From positions 1,674,001 to 1,738,000 of the forward strand of contig NC_021663.1 of assembly GCF_000418365.1 (NCBI RefSeq): a stretch of DNA of 64,000 bases, in the 5' to 3' direction. The notes under the pieces are model-generated. The model did not search any database. It worked only from the letters and a program-made list of their open reading frames with translations, and was not told the origin of the DNA. This DNA is from Corynebacterium terpenotabidum Y-11 (GTDB taxonomy: Bacteria; Actinomycetota; Actinomycetes; Mycobacteriales; Mycobacteriaceae). A program made the position numbers and the translations under genes. Below, piece by piece: positions 20,803 to 30,746 of the stretch. Numbering within the stretch: position 1 is the first letter of the stretch; every line of letters begins with the position of its first letter.

Positions 20803-22320
20803 CTACCCCAGCTTCGCGGCGATGATCTTGTTGACCTGCGCCGGATCCGCCTTACCGCGGGTGGCCTTCATGACCTGGCCCACGATGGCCCCGGTGACCT
20901 TCGTATTACCTGCCCGGTACTTCTCCACGATGTCCGGGTTGGCGGCCAGGGCGTCGTCCACGGCCTGCTCGATCGCTCCGTCGTCACGGACGACCTCCAG
21001 TCCACGGGCTGCCACAACCTCGTCGACGTCACCCTCGCCGGCGAGCACACCGTCAACCGCCGTACGGGCGAGCTTGTTGGTCAGCTTGCCCTCCTTGATC
21101 AGGGCGACAACCCGAGCGACCTGGGCCGGCGCGATGGGCAGGCCCTCAAGGTCGGTACCGGCTTCATTGGCCTTCTGCGCCAGGTAGGCGACCCACCAGC
21201 TGCGGGCCTCTGCCGGAGCGGCACCGGCCTCGACGGTGGCGATAATGAGGTCGAGGGCACCGGCATTGACGAGGTCCCGCATCTCCTCGTCCTTGAGACC
21301 CCACTCTTCCTGGATCCGGGCACGACGGATCCACGGCATCTCCGGCAGCGTCGCCCGGATCTCCTCGACCCACTCGGCAGGAGCAAGCACCGGGGGCAGG
21401 TCCGGATCGTTGAAGTAGCGGTAGTCCGCCATCGTCTCCTTCGGCCGGCCCTTGGCCGTGGTGCCGTCGGCCTCCTGGTAGTGACGGGTCTCCTGGACGA
21501 TCTCCACACCATTGACGAGACAGGCCGCCTGACGCTGCATCTCGAACCGCACGGCCTGCTCGACCGACTTCAGCGAGTTGATGTTCTTGGACTCGGTGCG
21601 GGTCCCGAACTCCGTGGTCCCGATCGGACGCAGCGAGAGGTTCGAATCCACCCGCATGGAACCCTGGTCCATCCGGACATCGGAGACGCCGAGTGCCTTG
21701 ACCAGCTCCCGCAGGGCGGTGACATAGGCGCGGGCGACCTCCGGGGCCCGGGCACCGGCACCCTCGATCGGCTTGGTGACGATCTCGATGAGCGGAATTC
21801 CGGCGCGGTTGACGTCCACCAGGGAGGCGGTCGCACCGTGGATACGGCCGGTGGCGCCACCGAGGTGGGTCAGCTTGGCGGTGTCCTCCTCCATGTGGGC
21901 CCGCTCGATCTCGATGCGCCACGGCGTCCCGTCGTCAAGGACGATATCGAGGTAGCCGTCGTGGGCGATCGGCTCGTCATACTGGGAAATCTGGTAGTTC
22001 TTCGGCTGGTCCGGGTAGAAGTAATTCTTCCGCGCGAAGCGGGAGTAGGGGGCGATCTCGCAGTTCAGTGCGAGACCGATCTTGATGGCCCACTCCACGC
22101 CCTGCCGGTTGACCACGGGAAGGGCTCCCGGCAGACCGAGGCACACCGGGTCCACGTTGCTGTTGGGGGCCTCACCGAACTCCGCCGACGAGGTCGAGAA
22201 CATCTTCGACTTCGTCAGGAGTTCGACATGGACCTCCATCCCCATCACCGGGTCGAAGCGCTCAAGCACCTCGTCGAAGTCCATCACGTCATCGGAGTAA
22301 TCGTTCACCACGGCAGTCAT
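20803..22320 (-). CDS. gatB: Asp/Glu-tRNA amidotransferase subunit B
   Basis: 505-aa kinase/tRNA-binding subunit of GatCAB, which converts Glu-tRNA(Gln) and/or Asp-tRNA(Asn) to the amidated form. It shows [49 protein letters not shown], and a C-terminal YqeY-like helical domain ending KIIAAKLG. I chose ATG 22320 ([18 protein letters not shown]); the longer in-frame reading overlaps pfkA. TAGACT ends 8 nt before this ATG and no SD is visible, so leaderless translation is likely. It is separated from gatA-gatC by about 4 kb. Confidence 0.95.
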   Translation of the reverse strand: MTAVVNDYSDDVMDFDEVLERFDPVMGMEVHVELLTKSKMFSTSSAEFGEAPNSNVDPVCLGLPGALPVVNRQGVEWAIKIGLALNCEIAPYSRFARKNYFYPDQPKNYQISQYDEPIAHDGYLDIVLDDGTPWRIEIERAHMEEDTAKLTHLGGATGRIHGATASLVDVNRAGIPLIEIVTKPIEGAGARAPEVARAYVTALRELVKALGVSDVRMDQGSMRVDSNLSLRPIGTTEFGTRTESKNINSLKSVEQAVRFEMQRQAACLVNGVEIVQETRHYQEADGTTAKGRPKETMADYRYFNDPDLPPVLAPAEWVEEIRATLPEMPWIRRARIQEEWGLKDEEMRDLVNAGALDLIIATVEAGAAPAEARSWWVAYLAQKANEAGTDLEGLPIAPAQVARVVALIKEGKLTNKLARTAVDGVLAGEGDVDEVVAARGLEVVRDDGAIEQAVDDALAANPDIVEKYRAGNTKVTGAIVGQVMKATRGKADPAQVNKIIAAKLG

Positions 22321-22367
22321 GGTCACCGAGTCTAATGGACCCGCCGGAATGTGCCGCGGGCAGGGCG

Positions 22368-23396
22368 TCATCCCAGCAGGGACAGGGCGCTCTCCCACCG
22401 GTGGTCGGGAACGACCTTCAGCTGGCCGACCGCTTCCTCGAAGCTGACCAGCTTGACCGTCTCACCACGCAGGGCGACAACCCGGCCGAAATCACCGCGC
22501 AGGGCGGCCTTGGTCGCGTGGACGGCGTAACGGGTGGCGAGTACCCGGTCGAAGGCCGTGGGGGTGCCGCCGCGCTGGATATGGCCCAGGACCGTGGAAC
22601 GGACATCGGTGTCGAGCCGGTTCTCGATCTCGTGGGCGATGACCGCACCGATGTCGTCGAACTTCTGGTGACCGAACTGGTCGACCTCACGCTCCGGCAT
22701 CACGAAGGTCCCCTCCTTGGGCATGGCACCCTCGGCGACGACGATGATCCCGTACTTCTCCCCCATCTGGAAGCGACGGGCCATCCGCTTGCACACATCC
22801 TCGATGTCGAAGGGGTGTTCCGGGATGAGGATATCGTGGGCACCACCCGCCATTCCGGCGTGCAGCGCGATCCACCCGACGTGCCGCCCCATCACCTGAA
22901 CGATCATCACCCGGTTGTGGGATTCGGCGGTGGTGTGCAGACGGTCGATCGCATCCGTGGCGACTGCCACGGCCGAGTCGAAACCGAACGTGTAGTCGGT
23001 GGCGTTGACGTCATTGTCGATGGTCTTGGGGACCCCGACCACCGGCACACCGTTGTCGTGGAGCCATCGCGCCCCCTTCAGCGTCCCCTCACCGCCGATG
23101 GCGATGAGTGCGTCGATCCCCGCATCGGCGAGATTCTCCTTCACCCGGTCGATCGACGCCTCGAAGTCGGAAGTCTTCAACCGGCCCGTCCCGAGGATCG
23201 TGCCGCCACGCAGCAGAATCCGGTCGATCTCCTCGTCATCGTAGAGCTGGACCCGGCGGTCCTCCACCAGCCCGGTCCACCCGTCCTCATAGCCGACGAC
23301 AGTGGCGCCCAGCCCCGTGGCGGTCCGCACCACCCCGCGGATGACGGCGTTGAGTCCGGGACAGTCTCCACCACTGGTCAGGGTCGCAATGCGCAT
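22368..23396 (-). CDS. pfkA: 6-phosphofructokinase (group III, predicted ATP-dependent)
   Basis: 342-aa enzyme for fructose-6-phosphate to fructose-1,6-bisphosphate, the committing step of glycolysis. Motifs are [16 protein letters not shown] (N-terminus), IGGEGTLKG (about 100-108), [20 protein letters not shown] (about 121-140) and [19 protein letters not shown]. The residue equivalent to E. coli Gly104 is Gly (GGEGT), not the Asp found in pyrophosphate-dependent enzymes. The Lys of PKTIDND (K124) is typical of the mixed actinobacterial group. TAGGCT ends 6 nt before the ATG (leaderless candidate). C. glutamicum also carries pfkA close to gatB. Confidence 0.95.
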   Translation of the reverse strand: MRIATLTSGGDCPGLNAVIRGVVRTATGLGATVVGYEDGWTGLVEDRRVQLYDDEEIDRILLRGGTILGTGRLKTSDFEASIDRVKENLADAGIDALIAIGGEGTLKGARWLHDNGVPVVGVPKTIDNDVNATDYTFGFDSAVAVATDAIDRLHTTAESHNRVMIVQVMGRHVGWIALHAGMAGGAHDILIPEHPFDIEDVCKRMARRFQMGEKYGIIVVAEGAMPKEGTFVMPEREVDQFGHQKFDDIGAVIAHEIENRLDTDVRSTVLGHIQRGGTPTAFDRVLATRYAVHATKAALRGDFGRVVALRGETVKLVSFEEAVGQLKVVPDHRWESALSLLG

Positions 23397-23419
23397 GGGC
23401 CCAGCCTAGCGTCCTCCGG

Positions 23420-24880
23420 TCAGCTCTGCCGGACGGCGGTCGGTGCGCCACCGCCGGCACCGGTACCGCCGTCGACGAGGTGGCTGTCGGTGGACATCAG
23501 CGAGGTGACGGTACCGATGAGGATGACCGCAGCCGCAAGCAGGATCGCCTCCCCGAACGCCGAGGCCGGTTCGGTCGCCGTCAGTCGCCACTGCATCACC
23601 GCACCGACCGCGGCGGCACCGATGACGGAGCCGAGCTGGCGGGTCTGGTTGTACACACCGGATCCCACCCCCATCTGCGTCGGTGCCAGGTCCCGCATGG
23701 TGGAGGCGGAATTCGGGGCCCAGACGAAGGAGTTGCCCACGCCCAGGCCGATGAGCGGCAGGATCGTCCAGTAGTGGCTCACCCCGCCGGACATGATGAG
23801 CGTCATCGCCGTGATGGAGACGGCCAGTGTCGCGAAGCCGAAGGCTCCGAAACGACGTGCGCTGAACCGGTCGCTGAGCTGCCCGACCAGCGGAGACAGA
23901 ATCAGGGAGGTCGCCGCCTGGGGGATCATCATCAGTCCGGCGGACAGCGGCGTCAGCCCGTGGACCTGCTGGTAGAAGAGCGTGATCGGCAGGGGGATGG
24001 ACGCCACGGTGAAGCCCATCGCGGTGATGCCGATATTGCCCAGGGAGAAATTCCGGATCCGGAACAGGCTCAGCGGCATCAGCGCATCCAGCCCGGCGGT
24101 CTCAGCGACGACCTGCTGGCGGACGAAAGCGGCGAACAGCAGTGCGGCGACCGCCACCATGACCCAGATCCACCAGGCCCAGTGCTCCTTCTCACCCTGC
24201 TGCAGGGCGAAGACCAGGAGGAAGACCGCGGTCATCGACAGCAGGACCGACAACGCGTCGATGGGGCGGGTGGTGGTACGGATCTTCGGGACCCAGGCAA
24301 CGACAGCGGCGATCGACAGGACGCCGATCGGCACATTGACGAAGAAGATCCACTCCCAGCCGACGTACTCGGTGATCACCCCACCGAGAATCGGTCCGGT
24401 CAGGGTGGACAGGCTGGCGGTGGCACCCCAAGCACCCAGCGCAGCACCGCGTCGACTGCGGGTGAAGACACGGTTGATGACGGCCATGGTCTGCGGGGTG
24501 AGCAGGGCAGCACCCAGGCCCTGGACCGCGCGGGCGGCGATGAGGATCTCGATGCTGCCCGCCAATCCGCACCACAGGGATGACAGGGTGAAGATCACCA
24601 TGCCGACGCAGTAGACGTTCTTCGGTCCGAACCGGTCGCCCAACCGTCCGGTGACCAACAGCGGAACGGCGAACATCAGGAGGTAGACAGAGGTGACCCA
24701 GACGACCTGGTTGTAGTCGGCGTCAAGATGTTCCTGGAAGTCCGGCGTCGCCACGGCAACGATGGTCTGGTCGAGCAGGATCATGAAGAAGCCGGTACAC
24801 AACGCGATGAGTGCCTTCCAGGCCTGCGGCTCGGGCAGGGGAAGGTCCGGGTACCGGGTGTCGGCGGTGGCGTCAGTCAC
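23420..24880 (-). CDS. MFS drug-exporter-like transporter (DHA2 family, 14 TM)
   Basis: 486-aa proton-driven exporter candidate. The first helix carries the DHA2 motif FMILLDQTIVAVATP. A GRLGDRFGPKNVY loop (motif A) follows TM2. A GAWGATASLSTLTGPILGGVI segment (motif C, typical of exporters) is in TM5. About 14 hydrophobic segments are countable, ending before a short LVDGGTGAGGGAPTA tail. The start is uncertain: GTG 24880 gives MTDATADTRYPDLP, while GTG 24898 would add six residues; neither has an SD. A TetR regulator and a NUDIX gene lie just upstream, so TetR control is plausible. The substrate is unknown. Confidence 0.85.
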   Translation of the reverse strand: MTDATADTRYPDLPLPEPQAWKALIALCTGFFMILLDQTIVAVATPDFQEHLDADYNQVVWVTSVYLLMFAVPLLVTGRLGDRFGPKNVYCVGMVIFTLSSLWCGLAGSIEILIAARAVQGLGAALLTPQTMAVINRVFTRSRRGAALGAWGATASLSTLTGPILGGVITEYVGWEWIFFVNVPIGVLSIAAVVAWVPKIRTTTRPIDALSVLLSMTAVFLLVFALQQGEKEHWAWWIWVMVAVAALLFAAFVRQQVVAETAGLDALMPLSLFRIRNFSLGNIGITAMGFTVASIPLPITLFYQQVHGLTPLSAGLMMIPQAATSLILSPLVGQLSDRFSARRFGAFGFATLAVSITAMTLIMSGGVSHYWTILPLIGLGVGNSFVWAPNSASTMRDLAPTQMGVGSGVYNQTRQLGSVIGAAAVGAVMQWRLTATEPASAFGEAILLAAAVILIGTVTSLMSTDSHLVDGGTGAGGGAPTAVRQS

Positions 24881-24955
24881 AGGGGGACAGTCTGCCACAG
24901 GTCGTCCGTCACATTCGCCGTACGGGCACGGCCGGGCCGACGCACGGTCACTGCC

Positions 24956-25630
24956 TCACTGCCGGCTCAGCAGTTCGCGCAGGCCGGGCAGCGCCTCCCG
25001 GAACGGTGGGAGGAGCCGCAGCTCCGCCACCTCATCGAGCGGGCACCAGGCCAGGTCGGTACTTTCCGCTGTCGGTGTCAGTTCGAGGAGGCGGGAGGCT
25101 GTGCCGAGCACGGTGGTGTAGGTCCACTCCCGGACTGTGTGGTCGGGAACCTCCCAGCACAGCTCACCGTCGATGGTGGCCACCAGTCGATGCCCGGTGA
25201 CCGGGTGGGTGACAGGATGGGCTTGGAGAGCGTCGAAGAGCCCCAGTCCCCCGGCGACGGCATCGGTCACCGGGGCCGCGAGCGGTAGTTCACCCGCTGT
25301 CAGCGGAACCCGACGCAGGACGTGGTCCAGGGGCACCCGGGCGGTGACCTCGGATCCGGTGACGGTGACATCGGCCGGATCGACACCGGTTTCCTCCATC
25401 GTCTCCCGCAGTGCGGCGGCAATGGCATCCTCCCCGACGTCCACGGCACCGCCGGGGATTCCCCAGGTGCCGCCGAAATTCGTCCACATCGCCCGGTGCT
25501 GAACGAGCAGCAGCGTCATCCCGTCCTCGACGGTGGTGAGGAACAGTCCGGCAGCACCGAGGGTCCCCCACCGGCGGACACCGTCCGTGCCGACCGCCCA
25601 TCCGTCTCCGTGAATCACCTGTTCTGCCAT
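24956..25630 (-). CDS. NUDIX hydrolase (MutT-like)
   Basis: 224-aa protein with a complete Nudix box, GGAVDVGEDAIAAALRETMEE followed by TGVD (GX5EX7REUXEEXGU; Thr stands where Leu/Ile is commoner after RE), at about residues 64-88. The flanks WTNFGGTWGIPGG and LTTVEDGMTLLLVQHRAMW are typical of MutT/ADP-ribose pyrophosphatase-type proteins that clean up oxidised or surplus nucleotides. The exact substrate cannot be read from sequence. I chose ATG 25630 (MAEQVIHGDGWAVG) because TACCCT ends 7 nt upstream and the longer reading into the tetR promoter region is not protein-like. It is divergent from tetR. Confidence 0.87.
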   Translation of the reverse strand: MAEQVIHGDGWAVGTDGVRRWGTLGAAGLFLTTVEDGMTLLLVQHRAMWTNFGGTWGIPGGAVDVGEDAIAAALRETMEETGVDPADVTVTGSEVTARVPLDHVLRRVPLTAGELPLAAPVTDAVAGGLGLFDALQAHPVTHPVTGHRLVATIDGELCWEVPDHTVREWTYTTVLGTASRLLELTPTAESTDLAWCPLDEVAELRLLPPFREALPGLRELLSRQ

Positions 25631-25756
25631 GCACGCCAGGGTACGCCAGGCCCACGGTACAGGCGGTGCGTCCAGTGGCCTCCGGAATGACTGGGCTCGC
25701 GGCGGGCTCCCGACGACATCGACGGACCCCACGATCCCCGCGCTAGTGTGAAAAGC

Positions 25757-26473
25757 ATGCATGAACCCTCACACCATCTCTCGGAACCCCACCCGGCCGC
25801 CCGCAAGGCTGGCCGCAAGCCCCGATTCAGTGCCGAGGACGTCATCCGTGAAGCCCTCGACCTCGGTCTCGACCGCTTCTCCCTGTCGGAGATCGCCCGG
25901 CGACTCGGCGTCGGCACCTCAGCGCTCTACCGGGTCTACGATTCCCGCGAAGCGCTCCTCTCCGCGTGCATGGAGATTGTCGTCGCCGAGTTCACCGACA
26001 TCGACGACCTCGTCGACCCCGGTGCCGACTGGCAGCAGATCCTCCGCGCCTGGGCCAGGGAGTACTGGCGCGTCTGCGGGGTCTTCCCCGGACTCCACGA
26101 CATCGCCTACGACCAGGCACCCGAGGAAGGCGCATTCCACCCCGTGTTCCTCCCCTGGCGCGACCGGCTGGCCGCCCTCGGCATCACCGAGGCCCAGATC
26201 TATTTCGCGATGGCCACCCTGCGCGACAACATCACCGGACTGCAGGTCAGGATGGACCGGCTCCGCGGACGTCACGATGGTGACCAGGAGTTCGACCGCG
26301 CCGAAACGCTCACCGACGGAGTGACGGTGGACGCCGACACCGGCGAAGAGCTCGCCGGTGACCAGGCCGAGCAGACCTTCGACTTCGTCATCGCCGGTCT
26401 CGAGAACGAGTGGCCGGAATGGCAGCCCCCGGCCTACTTCCGGCCGGACTCGAAGGCGGCACCGACCTTGTAG
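25757..26473 (+). CDS. TetR-family transcriptional regulator
   Basis: 238-aa regulator. A basic N-terminal tail ([12 protein letters not shown]) precedes a TetR helix-turn-helix (about 22-70) with [36 protein letters not shown]. The C-terminal ligand-binding domain is helical and contains [21 protein letters not shown] (25744-25749) ends exactly 7 nt before ATG 25757, indicating a leaderless message; the in-frame GTG 9 nt earlier overlaps that -10. It is divergent from NUDIX and MFS and may control them. Its 3' 40 bp overlap the 3' end of convergent gatA, so the two messages can form an RNA duplex. Confidence 0.85.
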   Translation: MHEPSHHLSEPHPAARKAGRKPRFSAEDVIREALDLGLDRFSLSEIARRLGVGTSALYRVYDSREALLSACMEIVVAEFTDIDDLVDPGADWQQILRAWAREYWRVCGVFPGLHDIAYDQAPEEGAFHPVFLPWRDRLAALGITEAQIYFAMATLRDNITGLQVRMDRLRGRHDGDQEFDRAETLTDGVTVDADTGEELAGDQAEQTFDFVIAGLENEWPEWQPPAYFRPDSKAAPTL

Positions 26474-27930
26474 AGCCGGTCATCGCCGTGGGCCGGCCCC
26501 ATGATCTGCAGGCCCACCGGCAGACCGGTGTCGGAGGCCAGCGGCCCCGGCACCGACATCCCGCACACACCGGCGAGGTTCAGCGGCAGGGTGCACAGGT
26601 CGAACAGGTACATCGCCAGCGGATCGTCCACCTTCTCCCCCAGTGCGAATGCGGTGGTCGGGGTCACCGGCGAGACCAGCACGTCCACCTGGCTGAAGGC
26701 CTTGGCGAAGTCCTGTGCGATGAGGTTACGGACACGCTGCGCCTTGATGTAGTAGGCGTCGTAGTAGCCGACCGAGAGCGCGTAGGTACCGAGGATGATG
26801 CGGCGCTTGACCTCCGGGCCGAAACCTTCAGCGCGGGTGATCGCCATGACCTCGTCGGAGGAGTGGTGCCCGTCATCACCGCGGCGCTGACCGTAGCGCA
26901 TACCGTCGAAGCGGGCCAGGTTGGAGCTGACCTCACACGGGAGGATGAGGTAGTAGGCGTTCAGTGCGTAGTCGAAGCTCGGGCAGTCAACCTCGACGAT
27001 TGTCGCACCCTGGGCCTTGAGCTGTTCCAGGGAGGCCCGGTAGCTCTCCTCGACACCGGACTGCAGGCCCTGCACGGCCTGCAGCTGCTTGACGACACCG
27101 ACCGTCACGCCGGTGAGGTCGCCGTTCGCGCCCTCCTTCGCCGCGGCGACGACCGGGGCAACTGGACGCTGCGAGCTGGTGGCATCGAACCGGTCGTGAC
27201 CGGCGATGACCTCATGGAGCAGAGCGGCGTCCAGCACGGTACGGCCGGTCGGACCACCCTGGTCCAGGGAGGACGCGCAGGCGACAAGGCCGTAGCGGGA
27301 GACGGTGCCGTAGGTCGGCTTCACGCCGACGGTGTTGGTCAGCGCGGCCGGCTGACGGATCGATCCGCCGGTGTCGGTGCCGATGGCCAGCGGGGCCATA
27401 CCGGAGGCCAGGGCCGCCGAGGAACCGCCGCCGGAACCGCCCGCGGTGCGGGTGAGGTCCCAGGGGTTGTGGGTCGGACCGTAGGCCGAGTTCTCGGTGG
27501 AGGACCCCATGGCGAACTCATCCATGTTGGTCTTGCCGAGGATCGGGATGCCTGCGGCACGGATCTTCGTCGTCACCGTGGCGTCGTAGGGGCTCATGTA
27601 GCCCTCGAGGATCTTCGAGGCGCAGGTGGTCGGGGCGTCCGTGGTGACGAAGACGTCCTTGAGCGCCAGGGGCACACCGGCCAGCGGGGACGCCACGGTT
27701 CCCGCGGCGATGTCGCGGTCCACGGCCTCCGCGGCAGCGAGGGCGGCGTCCTGCCCGACGTGGAGGAAGGCGTGAACGTCGCCGTCGACGGCGGCGATCC
27801 GATCCAGATGGGCGCGGGTGGCGTCCACCGAGCTGATCTCGCGGGCGTGGATCTTTTCCGCCAGTTCGGCGGCGGTCCAGGTGGTGAGATCGGAATCGTC
27901 GCGCGCGCCGATGAGAGCTGTGTCTGTCAT
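26434..27930 (-). CDS. gatA: Asp/Glu-tRNA amidotransferase subunit A
   Basis: 498-aa amidase subunit of GatCAB that releases ammonia from glutamine for tRNA-bound Glu/Asp amidation. The amidase signature [20 protein letters not shown], with the following [12 protein letters not shown], carries the catalytic serines. The catalytic Lys lies in [12 protein letters not shown]. The [20 protein letters not shown] block is GatA-type. It follows gatC by 29 nt. The last 40 bp overlap the convergent tetR gene. Confidence 0.96.
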   Translation of the reverse strand: MTDTALIGARDDSDLTTWTAAELAEKIHAREISSVDATRAHLDRIAAVDGDVHAFLHVGQDAALAAAEAVDRDIAAGTVASPLAGVPLALKDVFVTTDAPTTCASKILEGYMSPYDATVTTKIRAAGIPILGKTNMDEFAMGSSTENSAYGPTHNPWDLTRTAGGSGGGSSAALASGMAPLAIGTDTGGSIRQPAALTNTVGVKPTYGTVSRYGLVACASSLDQGGPTGRTVLDAALLHEVIAGHDRFDATSSQRPVAPVVAAAKEGANGDLTGVTVGVVKQLQAVQGLQSGVEESYRASLEQLKAQGATIVEVDCPSFDYALNAYYLILPCEVSSNLARFDGMRYGQRRGDDGHHSSDEVMAITRAEGFGPEVKRRIILGTYALSVGYYDAYYIKAQRVRNLIAQDFAKAFSQVDVLVSPVTPTTAFALGEKVDDPLAMYLFDLCTLPLNLAGVCGMSVPGPLASDTGLPVGLQIMGPAHGDDRLYKVGAAFESGRK

Positions 27931-27959
27931 GTCTGCTGTTCTCCTGTGTTCGCTGCGGA

Positions 27960-28265
27960 CTAGTCGCCGAGGATCCGGGGGACCTGGAAGCGCTGCTGGG
28001 CCTGCTTCGGCGCCTGGTCGAGGGCCTGCTCTGCGGTGAGCAGGGACTCGGGGACGTCCTCACGCATCACGGAGACGTCCCCGTCAACATTCTGGGTGGG
28101 GTGGCTCAACGGGGCGACACCGTCGGTGTCCACTTCCTGGACGGCGGCGACGGTGGCGACGATCCCGTCGATCTGCTCGGCGAAGTGGATGAGTTCCTCC
28201 TCCGTCAGGGCGAGACGGGAGAGCCTGGCGAGGTGGGCGACCTCGTCGCGGGAGATCTCGGACAC
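27960..28265 (-). CDS. gatC: Asp/Glu-tRNA amidotransferase subunit C
   Basis: 101-aa belt subunit that stabilises GatA on GatB. It begins [20 protein letters not shown], with the conserved LARL helix and the [19 protein letters not shown] extended segment. The GTG start at 28265 has AAAGGGA upstream, and a TACAGT -10 candidate lies at 28304-28309 (minus strand). It is the promoter-proximal gene of a gatC-gatA unit divergent from the ACT-domain gene, as in M. tuberculosis (Rv3012c/Rv3011c beside Rv3013). Confidence 0.95.
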   Translation of the reverse strand: MSEISRDEVAHLARLSRLALTEEELIHFAEQIDGIVATVAAVQEVDTDGVAPLSHPTQNVDGDVSVMREDVPESLLTAEQALDQAPKQAQQRFQVPRILGD

Positions 28266-28371
28266 AGGGGTCCCTTTCTGATCAGAAGTCCTGTACCTCT
28301 GACACTGTAGTCGTCGGCGACGCGCAGATCTGACTCAGGGGTTTCTCCCCGCCGGTGAGTCTGACCTTCGC

Positions 28372-28377
28372 TACAAT
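28372..28377 (+). promoter_or_regulatory. -10 element (TACAAT) of the ACT-domain gene
   Basis: A TACAAT hexamer with no good -35. It gives a leader of about 40 nt before TTG 28423, including GATGAGG as the likely ribosome binding site. Confidence 0.5.
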
Positions 28378-28422
28378 CGGAGCGTTGTCTCTGTCCCCAC
28401 TCTTTCGACGATGAGGTCCACG

Positions 28423-29097
28423 TTGTCTTACCTGATGCGCGTCCGGCTCCCCGACGTTCCCGGCACTCTCGGCAAGATCGCCGTGACCCTGGGCTCCGTC
28501 GACGGTGACATCCGCACGGTCGACGTCGTCGAGCACGACCCGGACGGCACCGTCGTCGACGATATCGTCGTCGATCTCCCGCCCGGACGCCTCGCCGATG
28601 CCCTCATCAGTGCAGCCCAGGAAGTCGAGGGCGTGTACGTCGACTCGATCCGCCCGTTCTCCGGAACGGTGGATCGCCGTGGCCAGATCAGCCTGCTGGC
28701 CTCCGTGGCACGGCACCGGGCCCGCCGCACCGAAAGCCTGGATTCCCTGCTGGAGAAGCTGCCGAAGACCATGTCCGTGCAGTGGGTCGTGATGCTCGAA
28801 TCGGTGCATACCGGGGGAACGGTGACGGTGCACCGGGTGGCGGCGTCCTCCTCCGCGCCGGAGGACGATGGCCGAGAGCTCCCGGAGACGCCGGTGACCG
28901 TGGCCCGCGCCCTGACCGACCGGGACGCCTGGGTGCCGGAATCATGGACCGTCATGGATTCCGCGCTGGCCGCCACCCCCCTGAACGGCACCGACCTCAT
29001 CATGGTCATCGGACGCCCCGGTGGCCCGGACTTCCTGCTGTCGGAGATCGAGCACCTCGGCGATCTGGGGCTGATCCTCGGCGCGCTGCTGGACTGA
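28423..29097 (+). CDS. ACT-domain protein (Rv3013-like), putative amino-acid-binding regulator
   Basis: 224-aa protein with an N-terminal ACT domain (MSYLMRVRLPDVPGTLGKIAV) and a weaker C-terminal half ending FLLSEIEHLGDLGLILGALLD. It is the positional counterpart of M. tuberculosis Rv3013, between gatC and ligA. ACT domains usually bind amino acids, and the neighbours gatCA, ilvA and serA fit a role in amino-acid sensing, but the function is unknown. I prefer TTG 28423 because GAGG lies 6 nt upstream and the protein then begins like its mycobacterial counterpart. ATG 28411 would add four residues and has no SD. Confidence 0.78.
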   Translation: MSYLMRVRLPDVPGTLGKIAVTLGSVDGDIRTVDVVEHDPDGTVVDDIVVDLPPGRLADALISAAQEVEGVYVDSIRPFSGTVDRRGQISLLASVARHRARRTESLDSLLEKLPKTMSVQWVVMLESVHTGGTVTVHRVAASSSAPEDDGRELPETPVTVARALTDRDAWVPESWTVMDSALAATPLNGTDLIMVIGRPGGPDFLLSEIEHLGDLGLILGALLD

Positions 29098-29164
29098 ACT
29101 GCGCTTCCGACTCCCCCAGTCGGCCGCGCGCACCGGCCAACTCTCGCGGTCGGCCGACCCCGGA

Positions 29165-30703
29165 CTATTCCCCCGCTGCCGGGGCCAGGAACAGCTGGTA
29201 GGAGGGGTCGTCGGTGATCTCAGCGAAGGGGAAGGCCAGTTCGGTGAGGTGCTCCTCGAATTCGGTACCGTCGGCGTCCTCGAAACCGGCGAGAACCCGG
29301 CCGTAGTCCATGCCCTGGCTCCGGTAGTGGAAGGCGGTGATGTTCCAGCGGGTGCCGAGAACCTCCAGGAAGCGGGTCAGGGCACCGGGGTGCTCCGGGA
29401 ATTCGAAGGAGAAGACCCGCTCATTCACCGGTGACGGGGGGACGCCGCCGACCATGTAGCGCACGTGCTCCTTGGCGATCTCGTCGTCGGAGAGATCGAC
29501 GACGTCATAGCCGGCGTCGCCCAGGGCGTCAGCGATGGCGGCACGTTCATCCGCGCCGCCCTTGAGCTGGACACCGACGAAGATCCGCGCCTGATGTTCC
29601 CGGTCCTGGCCGCCGCTGCGCTCATCGACACGGTAGTTGAATTCGGTGACCATCCGGCCGTCGAGAACCTGACAGAAACGCAGGAACGCGCCCTGCTCCT
29701 CGGGGATGGAGACGGCGAAAATACCCTCGCCACCTTCACCGAGTTCAGCGCGTTCGGAGATGTAGCGCAGGGTGTGGAAGTTGAGGTTCGCCCCCGAGAG
29801 GATGTTGACGAGGGTCTCGCCCTGGACATCGTGGGTGGCGACGTACTTTTTCAGCCCCGCCAACGAGGTCGCGCCGGCAGGTTCGGCGACGGCCCGGTTA
29901 TCGTCGAAGAGGTCCTTGATCGCCGCACTGATCTCGTCAGAACTGACCGTGACGACCTCATCGAGATGGTCCCGGCACAACCGGAAGGTCTCGGCGCCGA
30001 TGGTCTTCACGGCCACGCCCTCGGCGAAGAGACTGACGTGATCGAGGGTGACGGGCTCGCCCGCCTCCAGGGCGGCGGTGAGGCAGGCGGACTCCTCCGG
30101 TTCCACACCGATGACCTTGATCGACGGATCAAGCTCCTTGAGCAGGACGGCCACACCGGCGGCCAGTCCACCACCACCGACGGGCACGAAGACACGGTCC
30201 ACCGGCCCGGACTGGAAGATCTCCAGCCCGATGGTGCCCTGACCGGCGATGACGGCCTCATCGTCGAACGGCGGGACGTACTCGAGACCTTCCAGCTCTG
30301 ACAGTTCGATGGCCTTGGCCTGGGCGGCGTCGAAGCCCTCCCCGTGCAGAATGACCTCGCCACCGAAACCCCGGACGGCGTTGACCTTGATCGAGGGGGT
30401 GGTGACCGGCATGACGATGACCGAGCGCATCCCCAGTTCCCGACCGGACAGGGCGACTCCCTGGGCGTGGTTACCTGCGGAGGCGGTGATCACGCCGGGG
30501 CATCCGACCAGCTGTGACATACGGTTGAAAGCTCCGCGCAGCTTGAAACTGTGGACCGGCTGCAGGTCCTCGCGCTTGACCAGCACGCGGTTGTGAATTC
30601 GCTCCGACAGGCCCGTCATCGGCTCGACAGGGGTGTGCTTCGCCGCCCGGTAGACCGGAGCGGAGACGATGTCGCGGAGGTATTCAGCGGAAGTCTTTGC
30701 CAT
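29165..30703 (-). CDS. ilvA: Threonine dehydratase (deaminase), biosynthetic, long form with two ACT-like domains
   Basis: 512-aa PLP enzyme making 2-ketobutyrate from threonine for isoleucine synthesis. The catalytic domain (about 1-325) has HSFKLRGAFNRM with the PLP Lys at about residue 54, SAGNHAQGVA and the phosphate-binding PVGGGGLAAG. The regulatory region (about 330-510) holds two ACT-like subdomains: GIFAVSIPEEQGAFLRFCQVL and ERVFSFEFPEHPGALTRFLEVL. This matches the E. coli-type long enzyme (514 aa) rather than the shorter single-ACT-like form of C. glutamicum (436 aa). TAGCAT ends 8 nt before the ATG with no SD, so it is probably leaderless. Isoleucine inhibition is expected. Confidence 0.94.
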   Translation of the reverse strand: MAKTSAEYLRDIVSAPVYRAAKHTPVEPMTGLSERIHNRVLVKREDLQPVHSFKLRGAFNRMSQLVGCPGVITASAGNHAQGVALSGRELGMRSVIVMPVTTPSIKVNAVRGFGGEVILHGEGFDAAQAKAIELSELEGLEYVPPFDDEAVIAGQGTIGLEIFQSGPVDRVFVPVGGGGLAAGVAVLLKELDPSIKVIGVEPEESACLTAALEAGEPVTLDHVSLFAEGVAVKTIGAETFRLCRDHLDEVVTVSSDEISAAIKDLFDDNRAVAEPAGATSLAGLKKYVATHDVQGETLVNILSGANLNFHTLRYISERAELGEGGEGIFAVSIPEEQGAFLRFCQVLDGRMVTEFNYRVDERSGGQDREHQARIFVGVQLKGGADERAAIADALGDAGYDVVDLSDDEIAKEHVRYMVGGVPPSPVNERVFSFEFPEHPGALTRFLEVLGTRWNITAFHYRSQGMDYGRVLAGFEDADGTEFEEHLTELAFPFAEITDDPSYQLFLAPAAGE

Positions 30704-30746
30704 GGTTGACCATGCTACTCAGTGGATGCCTCCCCGCCTCCACTGG

